DNA from: Pandoraea faecigallinarum
GTDB taxonomy: Bacteria > Pseudomonadota > Gammaproteobacteria > Burkholderiales > Burkholderiaceae
Direction: 5' to 3'
Assembly (NCBI RefSeq): GCF_001029105.3
Contig: NZ_CP011808.2
Coordinates: 62,001-126,000, forward strand
Length of the DNA stretch: 64,000 nt
The notes below the pieces were generated by a model. The model saw only the letters and a list, made by a program, of their open reading frames with translations. It was not told where the DNA came from and did not search any database. The translations under genes and the position numbers were made by a program. Positions 53,136 to 62,069 of the stretch are shown here, piece by piece (position 1 is the first letter of the stretch; every line of letters starts with the position of its first letter).

Positions 53136-53183
53136 ATTCAGGCGTTCACCCGGGTCCGGTCGGGGGGCGGGGACGCCCACAAT
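53136..53183 (+). repeat. Dispersed ~50-bp repeat, copy 3 (diverged)
   Basis: TTCAGGCGTTCACCCGGGTC, later GGGGACGCCCACAATAACAG. About 130 bases upstream of the second paralogue, i.e. same position as copy 2 relative to the first paralogue. Confidence 0.55.
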
Positions 53184-53311
53184 AACAGTCTGACCGTCGC
53201 CCTGGTCTGCGCGTCGGCACCCAAGGCACGGCGCGATTTCGCCCACGCCGGGCACGTCGGACACCGCCCTCACGCGCGGCTTTTGAACTCATTTCCCAGG
53301 ACAGACACCGC

Positions 53312-55206
53312 ATGCCAATCACGACAGGGATTCGCCCGTGGAACCCGCCGGACATGACAGAGATCGAGAAAGCGCTGGTCCCGCAAACCGAACTCACCGC
53401 CCGGACCGACGCCCAGCTCGCCGACGAATTGGAGGCACGATATTTTGCGCCGCGGGACGATGTGCGTGTCCCGATCGCGCTGAGCGTGGATGCCGTGGTG
53501 GTTGACGCTGTGGGGGGGCTGATCGGCCGGCTGGCGAGCGCGGCGCCGCGCTCTTGAGCGCGCTGATCGTGCAGATCAGCGCGGGCTTGGAACAGGGCGG
53601 GGTGCGGCCCGACATCGCCTACGTCCAGGCCCGTGATATCGCGAGCTTGTTGGCATGCGGAAAGTTCCTTTCGGCGTATGAACCGCTGGTCACGCCGGAT
53701 ACAACTGGAGCGCAAGCGCCGCATCAGCAGGCCATCGCCGTGCGCATCATCCACGGCGCAGTTTTCATCCATACGACGGCGACGTTCAAGGACAACGCGG
53801 CGCCGAACCAGGATCCGCCCCGGTTGACGCAGGTCGTCGACCTGGAAGTGAAGCTCAGGAGCATGCCGGGTAGGTCGCGCAGCGTGGGGCGGCTCGAGGC
53901 AGAAGTGACCAAGGCCACGGTGCAACTGGCCCGCTCGTCTCGGCACGACGCGCTGATCGCAGAGACGAAGCGTCGACTCGGTGTGCCGGCCGCGGCGAGC
54001 AGTCGCTGGGAACGCCTGACGCGAGCGCTATCCAAACTCTTTGGCGACCGGGGCATTAGGTTCGTCGCGGGCAATGTGAACGATCTCACGGACCCGGCAT
54101 TGCTCGCCCGCCCGGCCGGAATTGGCCTCAGCCTCGAGGGCATTGAGGACCCATCCTGGTTCGTGTGCGCAGAGCAAGCCTACGGGCACCGGCGCCATGC
54201 CGTAGCGAGCTACCGCAGCGACGAAGACGGTTACGCTTATGTCGTGCGCCGAAACGGTACGGAGGTGGAGGCCGAGACGCAACGGGCAGTCACTGACCTA
54301 TGCGCGCGCATACTTGCCGCAGATCGGGCAACCCTGTTGCGCCTGGATACTTACGCAAACATTGGAGAACCCCGGTCTTTCTGCGGCGTGCCCGAGCTTG
54401 CCGATCGCACCTCTCCCCGGGCGACCCCGCTTCACCCCTACGCCTATGGCCGTGGCAACGAGCACGTCCGGGAGCTCGCAGAGCTCGGTGCCCAGAACGA
54501 CGCGATGCTGCTCGACGCGGTATGCACCGCGCTGAATGGCGCGCTGTTCCCCGCTCCTGGCACGCACCGTCTTGTCATCGAGGTCGACGGTGAGGACATC
54601 GTGGACCAGCACTTGCTCAAGGCCTGCGAGGCGTTAAGCAATCTGGAGCAGCTGGCGCTGGCTAGGCCTCAGGAATTGGCGCCGTCCCTCGCCGCGTGGG
54701 TGACAGACTCCGGCTTACCGGGCCCCTGGCCGGATGAGCTTAACATGGCGGCGGTGAAAAGGGCCGTGGTCGGTAGCGTGATCGAGCGGATTAAGCAGGC
54801 GCTTCCCGACGACGTTGCTCTGCGACGGCAAGTGCTCGCAACGCTCGCTGGCGCGGACGTCGCGATGCATCGCGTCTGCCAAACGCATGGCCTGCCCACG
54901 TTTGAGAACGAGCTCGAGCGGCGCCAAATCACCCTCTCCGCCCGACGAACAAACCCGCGTCTGCTTGACGGTCCGGTCGATATCGCGTTTAACTCGTGGC
55001 AGCACACGCTCAGCCCGAACGGCCGGGTGTGTTTCGGCGACGAACCGAACAATGTCTTCCCGGCGCATATGCTGAGCACCGCGATGCTGTTGGCAAAGGC
55101 ATCATTTAGAGTCACGAACGAGCACTCCAGACTTACCTCGGTCCAGTACGAGGCGCAGCTGGCGCTAGTCGTCGCGAGGAATAACGCCGCACAACCCGGG
55201 CAATGA
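53312..55206 (+). pseudogene. Paralogue B of the unknown 639-aa protein, frameshifted at a G7 tract
   Basis: Begins with the same 50 residues as paralogue A, then frame 1 stops at 53557. The remaining ~550 residues continue in another frame from about 53530 (SALIVQISAGLEQGGVRPDI). The phase change maps to a G7 run at 53512-53518; eight G would read AVGGADRPAGERGAALLSAL and restore one 631-residue protein colinear with A. So it is a pseudogene, a phase-off gene, or a sequencing artefact. The 3' part is otherwise intact (SRWERLTRALSKLFGDRGIR is fully conserved; DDVALRRQVLATLAGADVAM diverges). Confidence 0.7.
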
Positions 55207-55378
55207 CGCCCCCGGTTGGCCGACCTCCGCGGCGAGGGCCGGCGTGCAGGTTGACGACCGTTCGACGCCTTGGCCGTTAACCGGAAATGAGGGGGAGCAG
55301 ACGCTGCGTGAGCTGCCCCTGAAACTTCGCCTTCCCACCGCTCGAGGATAACCTCGACGCAAAGGAAGGGAATCAGGG

Positions 55379-55545
55379 ATGGTCAAAGGACCGAAACAAA
55401 TGTACACGGCAGAGTCCACGATGGCTCCGTCCAGCGCGTCAAGCAAGGCCCGGGCTTCATCTTAATGGGCCGGGAACGGGGCATGTCGGAGCAGACGCTT
55501 CGCAATTGGCTGAAGACAGACGCCGAAAAACTCGCTCTGGATTGG
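55379..55545 (+). pseudogene. IS3-family OrfA remnant
   Basis: MVKGPKQMYTAE in one frame, then VHDGSVQRVKQGPGFILMGR and ERGMSEQTLRNWLKTDAEKL in another: an IS3-type OrfA N-terminus with a frameshift. No OrfB follows. From 55545 to 55882 no gene is supported. Confidence 0.6.
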
Positions 55546-55882
55546 GTACAGAAAACCCAAGCGGATCACCGTCGATTCCTGCAGCGGTGCCCGGCTGATC
55601 CGGAAATCGCCGGGCAGGTCATCCGGGCAATGCGTGTTTGCGGGCAGTTATGGAGCGGCCCCACGTATCTGAGGACACGAGGACTCTCTTAAAATAAGGG
55701 ATAGTCTCGTGCCTATCAGTCAGCCTAGTGATCACGTGGCGCCCGATCGACGCAAAGAACCTCCCGGCTTCGTTGTCTGGCCCATGTCGACGCGTTCGCG
55801 TGAGCGTCCACGCGAGCCCACCGGCACGGTCGTAGTTCCGAGCAAACCTTAAGCGTTGTTTCCCCGCGGTCAGGAGCCGAGT

Positions 55883-57271
55883 ATGGAACGTACCGCTGTG
55901 CCCGTCGCGAACGTATCGCTGGTTGAGCGTCGCTCGATCGACGCCATTCCCGACGCCGAGCGCCACGGCCATCTATTCAGTCAATTCACCCTGTGGCTCG
56001 GCGCGAACCTGCAAGTCACCGCGGTCGTCGTCGGCGCGCTCGCGGTCGTACTGGGCGGCGACGTCTTATGGTCACTGGTCGGCCTGTTCGTCGGGCAGAT
56101 TTGCGGCGGTGCGGTGATGGCGCTGCACGGCGCGCAGGGGCCGCAGCTTGGGCTGCCGCAGATGATCTCATGCCGCGTGCAGTTCGGCGTGTATGGTGCG
56201 ATCGTGCCGCTCTTGCTCGTCTGCGTGATGTACGTCGGCTTCTCGGCCGGTGGAACGGTGCTGGCCGCACAGGCGGTCGCCGAACTGTTGCATGTCAGTC
56301 ACGCCGCGGCGATTGTGATTTTCTCGCTGTTCGTGACCCTGCTCGCGGGGCTCGGCTATCGCACGATTCACGCGATGGGGCGCCTTTCGAGCATCGTCGG
56401 CACGCTCGCGTTCCTGTACCTGTTCGCGAGCCTGCTGAACGGACATGCGTTCGCCGCGCTGCTCGCTAACCGCCATTTCACGCTCGCGTCGTTCCTGCTC
56501 GCGATCTCGCTGTCGGCATCGTGGCAGATCGCCTACGGACCTTACGTCGCCGACTATTCGCGCTACCTGCCAAAAACCACGTCACCGGCAAAGACTTTTC
56601 TGGCAGTGTTCTGCGGCACCGTGATCGGCGCACAGGTGTCGATGACCTTCGGCGTGCTGGCTGCAGCGCTCGCTGGTGATCGCTTTTCGGGGCATGAGGT
56701 CGCGTTCATCGTACAACTCGGCGCAACAGGAGCCATTGCCGCGGTGCTCTATTTCACGGTTGCGCTCGGCAAGCTGACGGTCACGACGCTCAACGCATAC
56801 GGGAGCGTAATGTCGGTCGCGGCTATCTTGACCGGCTTTGGCGGTCGGTGTGAGATATCACCGCGCACGCGGCTCATATTCGTGCTGCTGAGCGTCGCAG
56901 CGTCGAGCGGTATCGCACTCGCTGGTCAGCACGATTTCCTGAAGGCATTTTCGGCGTTCCTGCTGTTCCTGCTCGTGTTCTTCACGCCGTGGAGCGCGAT
57001 CAATCTTGTCGATTACTACTGGATCACGCGCGCGCGTTACGACGTGCCGGCGCTGTTCGAACCGGACGGGCGCTATGGGCGCTGGAACGTGACGGGCCTT
57101 GCTGTCTACGTGGCCGGCGTACTTGTGCAGATGCCGTTTGTCGCGACCGGGTTTTATACGGGGCCGTGGGTCGACGCGCTGGGGGGCGTGGATGTGTCCT
57201 GGATCGTCGGCATCGTCGTGCCAGGCCTGCTGTACTACGCGGTGTTGCGCCGACCGCACCGGCGCGGGTGA
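55883..57271 (+). CDS. NCS1-family purine/cytosine-type permease
   Basis: 462 residues from ATG 55883 with AGGAG six bases upstream. Twelve hydrophobic segments; typical NCS1 features are ERRSIDAIPDAERHG at the N-terminus, FTLWLGANLQVTAVVVGAL (helix 1), GPQLGLPQMISCRVQFGVYG (loop before helix 3), QIAYGPYVADYSRYLP and TPWSAINLVDYYWI. Members import cytosine, purines, allantoin, thiamin precursors or hydantoins with Na+ or H+ in the inner membrane. Substrate cannot be told. It is the only clearly metabolic gene of the right part and may be cargo. Confidence 0.85.
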   Translation: MERTAVPVANVSLVERRSIDAIPDAERHGHLFSQFTLWLGANLQVTAVVVGALAVVLGGDVLWSLVGLFVGQICGGAVMALHGAQGPQLGLPQMISCRVQFGVYGAIVPLLLVCVMYVGFSAGGTVLAAQAVAELLHVSHAAAIVIFSLFVTLLAGLGYRTIHAMGRLSSIVGTLAFLYLFASLLNGHAFAALLANRHFTLASFLLAISLSASWQIAYGPYVADYSRYLPKTTSPAKTFLAVFCGTVIGAQVSMTFGVLAAALAGDRFSGHEVAFIVQLGATGAIAAVLYFTVALGKLTVTTLNAYGSVMSVAAILTGFGGRCEISPRTRLIFVLLSVAASSGIALAGQHDFLKAFSAFLLFLLVFFTPWSAINLVDYYWITRARYDVPALFEPDGRYGRWNVTGLAVYVAGVLVQMPFVATGFYTGPWVDALGGVDVSWIVGIVVPGLLYYAVLRRPHRRG

Positions 57272-57335
57272 TCGACTGCTTCACGCGCGAATCGCTCGGC
57301 TGGCATCTCGTTTCACTCGCCAGCCTCGGTGAATC
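57268..57335 (+). pseudogene. Transposase shard after the permease gene
   Basis: VIDCFTRESLGWHLVSLASL is the segment around the first catalytic Asp neighbourhood of IS3-group OrfB (R-x-(I/V)-DC-x-TRE-x-LGWHL). It overlaps the 3' end of the permease frame, so the permease C-terminus may be altered. Confidence 0.5.
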
Positions 57336-57499
57336 ATACATCCTTGATCCGATTAAAGACCTTCGCCCCATTTGCCCTAACTGCATTCGAGGATCCACCG
57401 ACCCGATCCACCATCAGCGCCAGTTGACCAGCCCTTGCTTTGTGCATGGGTGGTAAAGGCCTGGCGTCAGGCAACCGGTCGCGAGTGGTAAGCACCGAG

Positions 57500-57788
57500 C
57501 TGTCGCCAGTTCCTGCTTCGACGCCCGCGTCCCACTGATGTGCGTGCGGTCGGTGTCAATAATGTCGTCCACTTTGGCGTCTCGCGCCTTCTTGTCCGGT
57601 CCAGCGTGAGCTTTGTTGAAACGTGCGACTTCGCGGTTGTAGAAGGCGATCATGCGGCTCATGTTCGCTGCCATACCATCTTTTGATGCGTTGTAGCACC
57701 AGGACTCTCTCGCCGTCGTAACGCCCTGCGTGAAGTTGTGAAACAGTTTTTTGTTATCCCTCTGGACCGGACCCCCTTTCGTAGACAT
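57500..57788 (-). pseudogene. Type ISP restriction-modification helicase fragment
   Basis: Minus strand from ATG 57788: QRDNKKLFHNFTQGVTTARE, SWCYNASKDGMAANMSRMIA, FYNREVARFNKAHAGPDKKA, VDDIIDTDRTHISGTRASKQ. In large single-chain type ISP enzymes and related predicted helicases (COG4889) the same order NASK-x-x-(L/M)-x-x-N(M)-x-x-MI-x-FYN ... FI-x-(D)P-x-x-IKWS is found. The fragment then degenerates. Remnant of a defence system. Confidence 0.55.
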
Positions 57789-58874
57789 CTACGAGCCATC
57801 ATTGACGGCCACCGAAGCGCTCAGTATGAGCGGCGAGCGGTATGCAAATGCGTTCAAGACTGAGGCAGTCAAGCAAGTCACCGAACGCGGACACTCGCCG
57901 GCGTGGTGACCGTCGCGCTCGTGCCGATTTTCTGGCTGATGAGCGCGCCTACGCGTGCGCGCCGACACGCGAATGCGGCCGGGCGCATCCCGCACGCGCG
58001 CCGCTTTCGCCCCGGCTTGCCTCGATGCGGTGCCCGTCAAGTCGCCCACCCACCGACCCCGTCTGCCCACGCTCGCCGTGAGCGCTGTACGCCGCGCGCG
58101 CCATTGCGCGCTGAAGCGCTCGGCGGAGGCAATTTCAGGTATTCACCGGAGTCCGGCCGGGCCGAGGACGCTGACAATGTCAGGTGTCATCACGGCCTCC
58201 GCCTCGGCATCCCAGATGCGGCGCTTTTTCGCGAGCGCCGCGCGCGCGGCCCTGAGGAGGCGTCGTCCGGTTGTCCCCGCGCGAGAGCGCGAGCGCTAAG
58301 TCGAAAACCACCTTGGCGTGGTGCTTTTGAACCAAGCGCCAAGCACAGGCGTGGCATGCCTACGGCGTCGGTGTCCCGCCGGCGCCAATCCAGGACACCG
58401 ACGGCCCGGGTGCGAAACACGCCATTCGCATAGGGCGCACCGCACGACGCCGAGGTTGGCAATGTACTGAATGGGGGTGACGACGCCTAGCCGAGGGGGC
58501 GCCGGCCTGCCGGCGATCGGCGGTGCCCCCGAGCCTTGCCCCCGGTCGTCGCCCCGCGACGTTCAGGCGTCAATAGGAATACATGACAGTCCCGCCGAGA
58601 CCGCTATGGAATGCGCGGACGACCATGCGCAAAATGCTCCGCCCTAATATCATAGGCGTGCAACCCGTCCATCTGAATAGGTGAACGCTACCGCCTCCGA
58701 ACACTCGCAGCGCGCGCGGCAAGCGGCGTACGGAACTCGGGACGAGCAGGAAAGAAGCGCCGGCGCATGCGCTTTTGCGTCGGAATACGCATGTTTTGGC
58801 GGCACGGGGGAGAAGGGTGGCGGCTCACCGTGGGGGCCATCGAGCTCACGAATGCTTGTACAAGGAACTTTCTT
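57789..58874. other. IS shard, dispersed repeat and upstream region of the SNAP-like gene
   Basis: 57826-57908 (plus) reads MSGERYANAFKTEAVKQVTE, RGHSPAW: IS3-type OrfA start, cut off. The rest up to 58874 holds one copy of the dispersed repeat at 58133 but no other gene I can support. Confidence 0.5.
58133..58179 (+). repeat. Dispersed ~50-bp repeat, copy 4
   Basis: TTTCAGGTATTCACCGGAGT, then CCGGCCGGGCCGAGGACG and CTGACAATG. Best match to copy 2. Same orientation as the SNAP-like gene 700 bases downstream. Confidence 0.65.
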
Positions 58875-61262
58875 ATGACCGGTGGTGTTCACGGGCTCAC
58901 AACTCACGCCGCCTCTAACGCCCCTCTCGTACCCGGAAATCGTCCCACGGACATCGATGCCGCGCTGAAGGCTGTTAACTTCGACAATGAGCAGGAAGTC
59001 AGGGAACTCCATCGGAAAATGTCAGACCAGATGGGAACGCTGGAGCGCTTTTTGGACTGGGCCTTTCACAACGGTGAGCAACGCAAGGCCATGGAGGCCT
59101 TCGCTACCCTGGCGCTTTGCAAGGCCGCCGATGACAGGCGGCAGCGGACTGACTTGATTCCGGGAAGCCGTAAAGACGCACTGACGACGTTGGCCGCCTG
59201 TATCACGTCCACCGGGGAAACCGCGCTGGTGCAAAGCCTGGACGACAACTATGCAGGCAATGGTTTCGCAAAATGGCTCGCTTATCCCGATCGACTTTGT
59301 ATGGCCGGCCATGTGCACCGTGCACGAGTTGCTCCCAACGACGCGCAGGACGCGCAGAAGGCCGTGAAATACTACGGCGAGGCCGCAACACTATACGAGA
59401 AGGCGGATCGGCACGAGCAGGCGGCAGAGTCCTCCGCGGCGATCGCGGATGTCCACACACGCGCGGGTGCGTACCAGCAGGCCGTGGAAATCTACAGCGA
59501 GCTCGTAACAGTCCACACGCAGGCGGCCCGGCCGGTGCATGCCGCCGTCTTGGCGGCCCTCGGGGATGTTCACACGCTGCAGGGTGAGCATGAGAAGGCC
59601 GCAAGCGCTTACAAGCAGGCGGGTCGGCCCGAGCTGGCTCAAAAAGCTTTCGAGGCGGCCGCGCAAGCCCACATGGAGACCGCAAAAGTCCATGCGGCGA
59701 ACGATTCGGTGGAGAAGGCCGCAGACGCCTGCGACGCGGCGGCGCGATGCTACCTAGAGGCGCGGGTGCCCGGGAAGGCCGCCCAAGCCTGGGACGCGGC
59801 CGCGCGACTCTACACGGCGATTCATTTGCCGGAGAAGGCCGCACACGCCTATGAGAAGGCCGCAGAGGTCTACATGCGGGCTGGGAAGTACGAGCTGGCC
59901 GCAGACGCTTACCACGCGGCCGCGGTAGCCTACAAAGACGGTGGTTTGGCCGAAAAAGCCTCACAAACGTACGCGAAGGCCGCACAAGCCTGGATGGCGG
60001 CCGCAGACGCCTACCTGCGGGCGGGTGAGCGCGCGCACGAGCGGGCTGCACAAGCCTACGAGAAGGCCGCCAGAGCCTACGTCGGGGCGGGTCCGCTCGT
60101 GCCGGCGGCAGACGCCTACGTCAAGGCCGGACAAACCTATGCGGGGAATCGTCAGCCTCGCCTGGCCGCAGTGGCCTTCGGGCTGGCCGCAAGAGGCTAC
60201 GCAGAGGCCGGTTTGGACGAAAAGGCGGTAAAAGCCCGCAGGATGGCCGCAGACGCCTACGTAAAGGCCGGGCAAGCGTACGGGGGGAATCGTCAGCACG
60301 ATCTGGCTGCCGACGCCTACGATACGGCCGCAAAAACCTACCAGTTCATGGGTGCGAAGGACGAGGCGCGTAACGCCTTCAAGATGGCCGGGCAAGCCTA
60401 CGAAAGCGCGGCAGCAGCCTACGCGGCGAATCATCAGCCCGATCTGGCTGCCGAGGCCTACGATAAGGCCGCCAAAGCCTACGAATCGGCAAGACAGCCG
60501 GCGCTGGCTAAAGCAGCCTCACAGCGGGCCGCAGACGAATATGAGAAGGCCGCAGACACCTTTGCGAAGGACCACCAACACGGTGAGGCCGCAAAAAACC
60601 GCATCAAGGCCGCAGACTCTTATCTACGGCTGGGGGAACTCAAGAAGGCTATCGCCGCCTACAAGGGGGGCGCGCAAGCCTACGGAAGGGTCGCGCAGGC
60701 GTGCGAGAAGGAACATCAGTACAGTGCGGCTGCAGAAGCTCACGAGCACGCCGCCGAGGCCTACAAGCGGCTCAGTTGGTACGTGTCGACACCAGACGTT
60801 TCCAGGGCGGTCGCAGACGCTTACAAGGCTGCCGCAGCCGCTTACCAATTGGCTGGCGAGCACGAGCCGGCCGCCGATGATTACAAAGCGGCCGCCGACG
60901 CTTATCGGGAGATTGGCGAGCACGAGAAGGCCGCAGATGCCGACAAAATGGCCGCAAAAGCCTATTGGAGCGCTGCAGCCGATGCAGGGGCATTGGGTCT
61001 GAATGGTCTGGCCGCACCCGCCTATGACAAGGCCGGTGCCGCCGACACGCGCGCTGGAGAACACGCGCTGGCCGCCAAAGCCCACGAGGCGGCCGCGCGC
61101 GCTTACCGTGACGCGGGATTGCCCGAGAAGGCCAAGGACGCCGCCACGCGGGCGGCGGCAGCGTTGGTGCTCGCGGCGGCAAACCCACCCATCGAGAATC
61201 CGGACGTTATCGGCCCAGAGGCGACACCGCTGCACCGAAATGACAGGAGCGTGGAGTGGTAG
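58875..61262 (+). CDS. SNAP/TPR-like helical-repeat protein, candidate effector
   Basis: 795 residues from ATG 58875 (AAGGA eight bases upstream). A ~110-residue N-terminal region without repeats (MTGGVHGLTTHAASNAPLVP), then from ~residue 150 to 770 an almost unbroken ladder of short helical hairpins with the pattern AAxAYxxAAxxYxxAGxxxxAAxAY (for example ADAYHAAAVAYKDGGLAEKA, AARAYRDAGLPEKAKDAATR). This spacing of Ala, Tyr and Gly resembles eukaryotic alpha-SNAP and TPR solenoids. No signal peptide or membrane helix. A truncated relative is at 48344. In a host-associated bacterium a mimic of SNARE-disassembly adaptors or a general protein-binding scaffold is imaginable; not proven. Confidence 0.75.
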   Translation: MTGGVHGLTTHAASNAPLVPGNRPTDIDAALKAVNFDNEQEVRELHRKMSDQMGTLERFLDWAFHNGEQRKAMEAFATLALCKAADDRRQRTDLIPGSRKDALTTLAACITSTGETALVQSLDDNYAGNGFAKWLAYPDRLCMAGHVHRARVAPNDAQDAQKAVKYYGEAATLYEKADRHEQAAESSAAIADVHTRAGAYQQAVEIYSELVTVHTQAARPVHAAVLAALGDVHTLQGEHEKAASAYKQAGRPELAQKAFEAAAQAHMETAKVHAANDSVEKAADACDAAARCYLEARVPGKAAQAWDAAARLYTAIHLPEKAAHAYEKAAEVYMRAGKYELAADAYHAAAVAYKDGGLAEKASQTYAKAAQAWMAAADAYLRAGERAHERAAQAYEKAARAYVGAGPLVPAADAYVKAGQTYAGNRQPRLAAVAFGLAARGYAEAGLDEKAVKARRMAADAYVKAGQAYGGNRQHDLAADAYDTAAKTYQFMGAKDEARNAFKMAGQAYESAAAAYAANHQPDLAAEAYDKAAKAYESARQPALAKAASQRAADEYEKAADTFAKDHQHGEAAKNRIKAADSYLRLGELKKAIAAYKGGAQAYGRVAQACEKEHQYSAAAEAHEHAAEAYKRLSWYVSTPDVSRAVADAYKAAAAAYQLAGEHEPAADDYKAAADAYREIGEHEKAADADKMAAKAYWSAAADAGALGLNGLAAPAYDKAGAADTRAGEHALAAKAHEAAARAYRDAGLPEKAKDAATRAAAALVLAAANPPIENPDVIGPEATPLHRNDRSVEW

Positions 61263-62069
61263 CGAGTCAGGGAGAAGGGCAGTGCGGCGCCGATAGCGCC
61301 GGTCGATGCTGATCTGTCGTGGACCTTCTGCCCCCAAGGGCCGGCATACAGGCGTACGCGCTTGGCGTGCGCCCCGCCGCACACGACCACCACCCAGCCG
61401 TTTTTGCCCGAGTCCCCGAGGGGGCGACGGTAGGAAGTTTGCCAATATGGCACTCACGATGGCGCGCCCGGTCCTCCGTGAGCGAGTGATCGAGCCATGC
61501 CGGTGAGCGCGGCCCGCCGTTGGCGATCCGCCGCGTCATGACCTGGTTGCGCCGGTTCATGTCGTACCGGCAGACGTGGGATCGGCGCTGCCAGTTCTTG
61601 AGGAAGTTCCGGGTGGGGTCTGACGCGCGTGGCGGCTTTGCCCCCTGACTTACGGCTCGGCGTCTCCGCGGTCGTTGAGCAGCGTGTCAGCGGTGGCAAT
61701 GCGAGCGCGACGGCGCGTGACGATGTCGTGGGGCCTGCTCGTTAGCGACGCGGCGGGTGGCGTGAGGTGCCTTGAGGGCGAACAGCGGTGCCGGCACGGC
61801 TTGGGAGCAACGCGGACCGCACCGTAGACGCCCAGGTCCCTCGAAGCCAGCATTTGCGCCGCACAGCGCCTTGACGTTCTCGTCGCTCCGCCCCCGAACC
61901 AACGTCGCGGTGGCCGCATGACAACCTCCTGTCAAGAGGCTTGAGACACGGGGTATCGCGCGCCGTGTGCCAGGGCACGACAACCCTCGAGACATTTGCC
62001 TGCCGCGACTCTCGGCAAGGCGCGGGCATCGCGGTTTGGGTTCCCCCCGCGGTGGCCCCCCGCCGCGTT
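61263..62069. other. Region without a supported gene
   Basis: About 800 bases. Overlapping Arg-rich frames on the minus strand (61103-62080) look like shadows; nothing recognisable. The composition switches from GC-rich to AT-rich at about 62075, at the end of the MORN gene. Confidence 0.3.

Noticed and set aside
59203..60434. Minus-strand ORFs over the SNAP-like gene
   Set aside because: Pro/Arg-rich shadow of the Ala-rich repeats.
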